DNA of 64,000 bases from Anaerolineae bacterium (lineage in GTDB: Bacteria; Chloroflexota; Anaerolineae; Aggregatilineales; Phototrophicaceae). Of this stretch, positions 59,716-64,000 are shown one piece after another. The notes under the pieces were generated by a model that did no database searches, was not told the DNA's origin, and was given only the letters and a program-made list of their open reading frames with translations. The position numbers and the translations under genes were made by a program. The stretch is taken from assembly GCA_020849765.1 (NCBI GenBank), contig JADLAY010000071.1, positions 1-64,000 of the forward strand, in the 5' to 3' direction. Position 1 is the first letter of the stretch; every line of letters begins with the position of its first letter.

Positions 59716-60273
59716 TCAGTCTGCCGGCGGCGCCTGCGCGGCGAGCCAGGCGCGCGCCTGGGCGACCCAATCCGGCGCATTGGAGTCAAGCTGTGCGCTG
59801 AACGAGAGCAGCCGCTTGCCGATCTGCGCTTCGGGGTCGTGAGGGTCGTGTGCGTAGAGGGCGATCAGCTTGTCAGCGTGGCGCACGTCGCCGAGCGCGG
59901 CCAGCAGCGCCGCCCCGACGGCGATCCGCAGCTCTGCGTTGGCCTTTTCCTCGGCGATGGCGAGGAATTCCGCCGTCGTCTCCCAGCCAGGGATTCGATC
60001 CATGCCGGTCGTGAGCGCTTGCTCGAAGGTGAGATTCCAGCGCGCGAGCACGGCCTCGCTCTCCGCCACGGCAGCAACAAGGGCGACGCGCAGGTTCGCT
60101 CGTGAGGGCGTCTCTGGCGCGCGCGTGCTGATGTCCGCCGCCAGCGAGTCGATGTCGGCGTCGGAGAGTTCGACGCCGTGTGAAGCCAGCGGGCGCCGGT
60201 ACTGCCGCAGCAGGATCTTGAGCAGGTCGTCGAGCGGCGCGTTGGCGAGCGCCCCCTCGCGGTCGGGCAGCAT
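59716..60273 (-). CDS. Uncharacterised helical protein
   Basis: The 185-residue protein has no recognised family. It is Ala/Leu-rich and mainly helical, with segments such as LDDLLKILLRQYRRPL, VALVAAVAESEAVLARWNL and ELRIAVGAALLAALGDVRHADKLIALY. The last could be HEAT- or Armadillo-like. No signal peptide or catalytic pattern is apparent. Its ATG overlaps the stop of the upstream gene by one base (TGATG on the minus strand), so the two are translationally coupled and probably work together. Confidence 0.65.
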   Translation of the reverse strand: MLPDREGALANAPLDDLLKILLRQYRRPLASHGVELSDADIDSLAADISTRAPETPSRANLRVALVAAVAESEAVLARWNLTFEQALTTGMDRIPGWETTAEFLAIAEEKANAELRIAVGAALLAALGDVRHADKLIALYAHDPHDPEAQIGKRLLSFSAQLDSNAPDWVAQARAWLAAQAPPAD

Positions 60274-60698
60274 CAGGGCTGCAGCCCCTGAGCATCGAGA
60301 TACGGCTGAAGCGGCTGCATCCGCGAGGTCTCGTCGATGGCGGCGCGCGCCTCGTCGAGATCGGCGACGAAGCGGACGTCGGTCGCGAGCTGCGGATAGA
60401 CGCGGTTGAAAGTCGTCACGCAGGCTTGCCAGTAGGCGCTCGCGTTGATGTAGATGTGCAGGCCGCCGAGGTTATTCGGCGCATTGACGGCGAAATGGCG
60501 CAGGTGCAGCATCGGGTTCTTGAACATCGTCGTGCTGTGCGGCAGTTCGTAGATGATGTGCACGAGCGTCCCCGCCTCACGCATCAAGCGGTGCGCGTGA
60601 TCGCTTGCGTCGTAAAAGTCCTGCCACGTCCAGTTTCCGTCGAAGCTGATGATGAGGGCGTTCTTGATCGTCTGGTCCCAACGCAGAGAAAGAGCCAT
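60273..60698 (-). CDS. Uncharacterised alpha/beta protein, STAS/SpoIIAA-like shape
   Basis: The 141-residue protein starts MALSLRWDQTIKNALII; this ATG (60696-60698) has CAGGTG about 7 bases upstream, better than an in-frame start 13 codons earlier. The pattern of strands and helices (ALIISFDGNWTWQDFYDASDHAHRL, LVHIIYELPHS, MLHLRHFAVNAPNNLGGLHIY, VRFVADLDEARAAI) fits a SpoIIAA-like or STAS-like single domain, where a helix and strand alternation binds partners or lipids. That is a shape-based guess. Its stop overlaps the start of the following gene by one base. Confidence 0.6.
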   Translation of the reverse strand: MALSLRWDQTIKNALIISFDGNWTWQDFYDASDHAHRLMREAGTLVHIIYELPHSTTMFKNPMLHLRHFAVNAPNNLGGLHIYINASAYWQACVTTFNRVYPQLATDVRFVADLDEARAAIDETSRMQPLQPYLDAQGLQP

Positions 60699-60792
60699 AT
60701 TGACACCTGGGATTACAAGATTCACACCTAATCCCATTATAGCGTAACACCTCTGAAGCTTGCGTAAGCGATTTGGCCCTTCGTGCGGAGGT

Positions 60793-61428
60793 TCACAACA
60801 TCGGCACGTAGGTGTAGGGCAGGTGCAGGATCTCTTTGACGACCTGCCAGTGCAGCGCGACGATCTCGCGCGCGACCGACGTGAAATAGGTGCTCAGGCG
60901 CGGGCGGGTCGGCGCCGGGCTGGTCACCATGTCGATGCCCTCGATTGTGAAGATCCACTGCGCGCGCAGCATGTGATAACCATCGCTGACGATGACGGCC
61001 GTCTGCCAGCCGCGTTCGTTCATGATCTGATGCGAATAGAGCGCGTTCTCCTCGGTGCTGCGGCTCTGCTCTTCCATAATGATGGCGCTGGTGGGCACGC
61101 CGCTGCGCTCCAGGATTTCGCGGCAGGCGTCGGCCTCGCTGCGTGTCCGCCCGATGGCATAGCCGCCGGAACAGATGATGGAGGACGCGATGCCTTCGTG
61201 ATAGAGTTCGGCGCCCTGCTCGCTGCGGCGGATCAGGGCCAGATTGGGCTGGTTATCCCGGCGCAGACCGGCACCGAGCACGATGATCACGTCCGACGGA
61301 CGGCGGTTATCGACATGGCCGTAGAGGATGACCCCCAGCGCCAACCCGGCGATCACCAGCAGCCAGATGGCGAACGTGACGAGCAAAATGCGCAGGACGA
61401 CCCTGCGTGACGGGCGAAATCGGCGCAT
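60793..61428 (-). CDS. YdcF/SanA-like DUF218 protein with membrane anchor
   Basis: The 211-residue protein has a basic N-terminus and one transmembrane helix (VLRILLVTFAIWLLVIAGLALGVIL region). The DUF218 domain follows: PSDVIIVLGAGLRRD, SSIICSGGYAIGRTRSEADACREIL, EEQSRSTEENALYS and AVIVSDGYHMLRAQWIF. The latter two give the SRST.EN and SDGYHMxR motifs shared with SanA/ElyC, envelope-barrier proteins in enterobacteria. It is the second member of this family in the window, after the soluble one at 54267-54929. The upstream minus-strand gene ends 12 bases before its start, so the two genes probably share a transcript. Confidence 0.87.
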   Translation of the reverse strand: MRRFRPSRRVVLRILLVTFAIWLLVIAGLALGVILYGHVDNRRPSDVIIVLGAGLRRDNQPNLALIRRSEQGAELYHEGIASSIICSGGYAIGRTRSEADACREILERSGVPTSAIIMEEQSRSTEENALYSHQIMNERGWQTAVIVSDGYHMLRAQWIFTIEGIDMVTSPAPTRPRLSTYFTSVAREIVALHWQVVKEILHLPYTYVPML

Positions 61429-61440
61429 AGATGAAACTGA

Positions 61441-62007
61441 CTACTGAGTGAAGCGATCACTACGGAATGGCGGTTCGAAGTCGCCATCCATACGGTCGAT
61501 GACGTTGACACGGCCAGGCAGCCAGCCATCGACTTCGGTCAAGCGCAAGCGCAGGATCGGCAGTGGGCTTTCGGTAAACGACATCGCCGCGCCCGGATAG
61601 AGGATATAAGGATCGCGCAGGTGCAGGTAGCGGATCGGCGGGAAGGACATGTCGTCACTGGCGTTCTTGTCCGCCTCGACGTCTTCATCTTCGTCTTCGT
61701 TGACTTCGTCGCGCGGGTAGATGTCCTCGGCCATGTCTTCGAAACCGAAGGCTTCTTCGAGCGCGTTCAGGTCTTCGTCGCTGGGGTCCATCAGCGAACT
61801 GCGGGCGATGGTCTTAAACAATTCGTTCATACGCCCCAGGTAAGCGCGTTCGCCGACGAGCGTGCCGGTCATGACCGTGCCGCGCACCATCAACGTGATG
61901 CCGAATTCGGCATTGAGCTTGTTGGCGAGGAACGAGACGAGTAAGCCGAGCAGGAAATCGGGTTCATTCCAATACTGCGCGTCATCCAGTCCGAGAAAGT
62001 CATCCAC
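61441..62007 (-). CDS. Uncharacterised protein, distantly GvpU-like
   Basis: I place the start at GTG 62005-62007, because AAGGAA lies 9 bases upstream and a longer TTG-started version would overlap the previous gene. The 188-residue product begins VDDFLGLDDAQYW. Residues about 15-60 (LVSFLANKLNAEFGITLMVRGTVMTGTLVGE) recall the small strand-rich domain of GvpU-type gas-vesicle accessory proteins. A strongly acidic stretch (DEVNEDEDEDVEADKN) and a C-terminal strand-rich part (YLHLRDPYILYPG, LPILRLRLTEVDGW) follow. No other gas-vesicle gene is present, so the GvpU link is weak. It lies 12 bases before the YdcF-type gene. Confidence 0.6.
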   Translation of the reverse strand: MDDFLGLDDAQYWNEPDFLLGLLVSFLANKLNAEFGITLMVRGTVMTGTLVGERAYLGRMNELFKTIARSSLMDPSDEDLNALEEAFGFEDMAEDIYPRDEVNEDEDEDVEADKNASDDMSFPPIRYLHLRDPYILYPGAAMSFTESPLPILRLRLTEVDGWLPGRVNVIDRMDGDFEPPFRSDRFTQ

Positions 62008-62050
62008 GTAAAGCGTTTCCTTAACGCGGCAGCGATTGGGCCACCACTGA

Positions 62051-62368
62051 TCAGAGGGACGCTCGAATTTTAGCAAGGTTACCCAGGTCGTCAACCGGGA
62101 TACGGGCGTTATCGGTGCGCAGATAGAATTTGCCGTCCGTCTCGATCAGATGGACATCGCCGCCAAAATGCCAACTGCCGCGTTCCTGATAGGCGGTGAC
62201 GAAGCGCTTGCCGTTATCCAGCGCACGGATGAGCTGGTCGCGCGTGTAGAGGCGCATCCCATCGACCGTGCGGTCGGCGTTATCCGGCGGAAGACCGACG
62301 AACACATAGACCAGGCGCTGTCGCGCTTCGTCGAACTGCACAGCCGTGATGATCAGTTTTTCCATCAT
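62051..62368 (-). CDS. DUF3892 family protein
   Basis: The 105-residue protein starts MMEKLIITAVQFDEARQRLV (ATG 62366-62368, or the next ATG). The pattern ITAVxxD, then TRDQLIRALDNGKRFVTAY, HLIETDGKFYLRT and DDLGNL, is the DUF3892 signature. It is a small beta-rich domain often found next to regulatory or metabolic genes with unknown role. The usual DUF3892 Gly residues (GKFYLRT) are kept. It is the first gene of a minus-strand run with the GvpU-like and YdcF-type genes. It diverges from the second SurE across a 413-base gap. Confidence 0.75.
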   Translation of the reverse strand: MMEKLIITAVQFDEARQRLVYVFVGLPPDNADRTVDGMRLYTRDQLIRALDNGKRFVTAYQERGSWHFGGDVHLIETDGKFYLRTDNARIPVDDLGNLAKIRASL

Positions 62369-62781
62369 AGAAGACGCTCGCCAACGGCGACAGAGTCGCC
62401 CTTCCCTAACCCGACACAACTCTCGACGTTACATCTGGCTAAAGCGTAATGGCACTACCTTAAAGCATAATAAAATGCTCATGATCGCCTGGCAACATGC
62501 GGCGAACCTGCGATTGATGTCTGGCGCAGGCTGAGCGCGTCATCCAGCGAAGGCTACAAACGGCGACTTCACCAAAATCTTACACAGCTTTCGCCTAAAC
62601 TTAATGCACCCATAATGGGGCTTATAAGTTGGCGCTTGACGGTTATGATAAACTTATCACACGTTGCCCGATTCTTACCAACGGGCACTGACTCGCAAGT
62701 GAATTTGCTGATCGAGGCGCCCTTATTGGCTGCAACTTACAGGAAATCATTTACGAATCATCGAAGCAACACACGATACGG
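62369..62781. other. Divergent intergenic region, no gene seen
   Basis: This AT-richer spacer separates the divergent DUF3892 and SurE genes and should hold both promoters. ATAAGTT (62624-62630) and AACTTAT (62651-62657) form a 7-bp inverted repeat around a TTGACG sequence (62636-62641), a possible operator over a -35 box. No matching -10 box stands out at the right distance, and no reading frame is credible. Confidence 0.4.
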
Positions 62782-63678
62782 ATGGCAATTATGATGAATG
62801 AGCGACCGCTGATTCTCTTCACAAATGATGATGGCTTTCAATCGCCCGGCTTGTGGGCGGCGGTCGAAGCGTTTGCAGATTTAGGCGATGTGCTCGTCTG
62901 CGCGCCGCGCGAACAGCAGAGCGGTATGTCGCGCAGCCTGCCCGTCTTCAGCACCGGGCGCATCCAGGCAGAGACGCGCACGATCAACGGCGTCGAGACG
63001 ACCGTCTACGCCGTCGACGGCACCCCGGCCCAGGCGGTGCAGCATGGCATTCTCGAACTGGCGCAGCGGCCCGTCAACCTGGTCGTCAGCGGCATCAATT
63101 ACGGCGAGAACTGCGGCAACGGCGTGACCATCTCCGGCACGGTCGGTGCGGCGCTGGAAGCGTCCAGCTTCGGCATCCCGGCCATCGCCGCGTCACAGCA
63201 GACGCGTCACGATCTGCACCTGACCTACTCGCAGGAAGTCGATTTCAGCGCCGCGGCGCATTTCACGCGCATGTTCGGCGAGTGGCTGATCAACAACCGC
63301 CGCCCGGACGACTGCGAAGTGCTCAAGCTCGACGTGCCGCTCAAGGCGACGACCGATACGCCGTGGAAGGTCACGCGGCTGTCGCGCCGCCGCGTATACT
63401 GGCCGACGCGCCCGGAGCGCGTCGCGCTTAACGAGATCGGCAAGCTGGGCTACCACTTCGATGGCGACCCGTCGAAGGCGGAGCCGAACTCGGATATTTA
63501 CGTCCTGCTGCACGAGGGGCTGGTCTCGGTCACACCGCTGAGCCTCGATCTGACGTCGCGCACGGATCTCTATCGCCTGGAGCAGCTGCTCGAAGGCGAG
63601 GATAAGATCGTCGAGCCGGTCAAGCGCGTGCGCGCTCAAGAAGCGCCGGTCGCAGCCACAACGAACGGGCGCCACTGA
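62782..63678 (+). CDS. surE: 5'/3'-nucleotidase SurE, second copy
   Basis: The 298-residue SurE paralogue has NDDG at residues 15-18 (metal ligands D16, D17), CAPREQQSGMSRSLPVF, and SGINYGENCGNGVTISGT. All are diagnostic and closer to the canonical family than the equivalents in the first copy. The C-terminal 20 residues form an additional basic/Ala-rich tail. It probably acts as a cytoplasmic nucleotidase or polyphosphatase. ATG 62782 is followed by two further methionines (M4, M5) that could also serve. A hairpin terminator follows the stop, so it is probably monocistronic. Overall similarity to the other SurE is moderate, so the duplication is not recent. Confidence 0.93.
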   Translation: MAIMMNERPLILFTNDDGFQSPGLWAAVEAFADLGDVLVCAPREQQSGMSRSLPVFSTGRIQAETRTINGVETTVYAVDGTPAQAVQHGILELAQRPVNLVVSGINYGENCGNGVTISGTVGAALEASSFGIPAIAASQQTRHDLHLTYSQEVDFSAAAHFTRMFGEWLINNRRPDDCEVLKLDVPLKATTDTPWKVTRLSRRRVYWPTRPERVALNEIGKLGYHFDGDPSKAEPNSDIYVLLHEGLVSVTPLSLDLTSRTDLYRLEQLLEGEDKIVEPVKRVRAQEAPVAATTNGRH

Positions 63679-63691
63679 TTCCCACCATGCG

Positions 63692-63732
63692 ATGAGCGGC
63701 CACCAATGTTCTCATTTGGTTTGGCCGCTCAT
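63692..63732 (+). terminator. Terminator of the second surE
   Basis: An 11-bp perfect stem ATGAGCGGCCA (63692-63702) / TGGCCGCTCAT (63722-63732) encloses a 19-base loop that can itself pair through CCA and TGG ends. TCTTATC follows. It lies 14 bases after the surE stop. Confidence 0.65.
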
Positions 63733-63735
63733 TCT

Positions 63736-63764
63736 TATCCCAAATTTATCCCAAGATATCCCAA
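63736..63764. repeat. Three phased TATCCCAA boxes
   Basis: The octamer TATCCCAA begins at 63736, 63747 and 63757, spaced 11 and 10 bp, about one helical turn each. The boxes lie just after the surE terminator. Spacing suggests cooperative protein binding on one DNA face, but no regulator is known. Confidence 0.5.
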
Positions 63765-64000
63765 ATATATCACCAGACGGGCCGTCTGCGTCGTTCCGAC
63801 GCCGGATCGCACCGTGCTCCCTTGCGCCTATCCGGGTCGAAAACCCGGCTTTTCGTTTAGCGTTTGGAATCCGTAACCTGGTATATACTAGGTCAGTGAA
63901 GATTCGTCGCGAGTCGCTCGTTAAAGGTCGAAAGTTGCCGCCCCGTGCCGCGTTATGATCGCGACTTTCACTTTCGCCTTTAACCGCCATTTATCGAGTT
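63765..64000. other. Right-edge region, possible promoter but no supported gene
   Basis: A -10-like TATACT on the plus strand at 63884-63889 could start a transcript running off the window. An ATG at 63955 opens a frame that stays open to the end, but its 15 codons are too few to judge. Overlapping frames on both strands across this segment have no family resemblance. Confidence 0.3.

Noticed and set aside
63712..63990. Overlapping 88- and 92-codon frames on both strands at the right edge
   Set aside because: They cross the surE terminator and the TATCCCAA boxes, have biased composition and no homology signal.

Overview
The window is a GC-rich bacterial chromosome segment in which almost every base is coding on one strand or the other. 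Housekeeping genes are mixed with Thr/Pro-linker lipoproteins, secreted clan GH-A-like glycosidases, a threonyl-tRNA synthetase without a TGS domain, an rpoC with no rpoB beside it, and many small uncharacterised families. This combination suggests a Chloroflexota bacterium, probably Anaerolineae-like. That is an inference from gene content, since no rRNA or other phylogenetic marker was compared.

Layout. Bases 1-1430 are an AT-richer accessory stretch with a HEPN-like gene (apparently frameshifted, cut by the left edge) directly followed by a PD-(D/E)XK nuclease-like gene. Bases 1500-5060 hold a TetR regulator with a twin palindromic operator, followed by a GH78 alpha-L-rhamnosidase. Bases 5200-13300 carry thrS, a small conserved protein, a glycosidase-like lipoprotein, an MFS exporter, a short conserved protein, a WYL regulator and a first SurE. 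Bases 13700-16600 are a second AT-rich island. It contains one large gene fusing a reverse transcriptase, a helical-repeat region and a TIR domain, with a perfect 17-bp hairpin just upstream; this is the best candidate for an undescribed defence-type system. Bases 16700-21530 are rpoC, whose leader has a near-consensus promoter, a palindrome over the -10 box and an intrinsic terminator before the gene.

Bases 21700-29140 hold trmO, an MTA/SAH deaminase fused to a CYTH-like domain, rimO plus an overlapping acetyltransferase, a Uma2 nuclease, a tandem pair of two-TM proteins and an ADP-ribosylglycohydrolase. Bases 29140-42620 are a long minus-strand cluster. It has a complete branched-chain-amino-acid-type ABC importer (livG, livH, livM, livK, livF) interleaved with two adenylate-forming acyl-CoA ligases (FadD-like, PaaK-like), trehalose synthase, an acetyltransferase, a rhomboid protease and a 46-residue membrane microprotein. 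A four-helix-bundle gene bounded by inverted repeats separates livH from livM.

Bases 42700-50800 hold a collapsed ferrochelatase remnant, a lysophospholipase-like hydrolase, a 33-residue protein that is nearly half arginine, and a tightly coupled ClpC-like ATPase / TPR-kinase / FHA operon. Bases 50900-64000 hold envelope and secreted proteins (a second glycosidase-like protein, two YdcF-type proteins, a copper-amine-oxidase-like lipoprotein), radA, several small uncharacterised genes and a second SurE. A family of palindromic intergenic repeats built around GTAGGG(G/A)CG occurs six times. I saw no tRNA, rRNA, CRISPR array or transposase gene.
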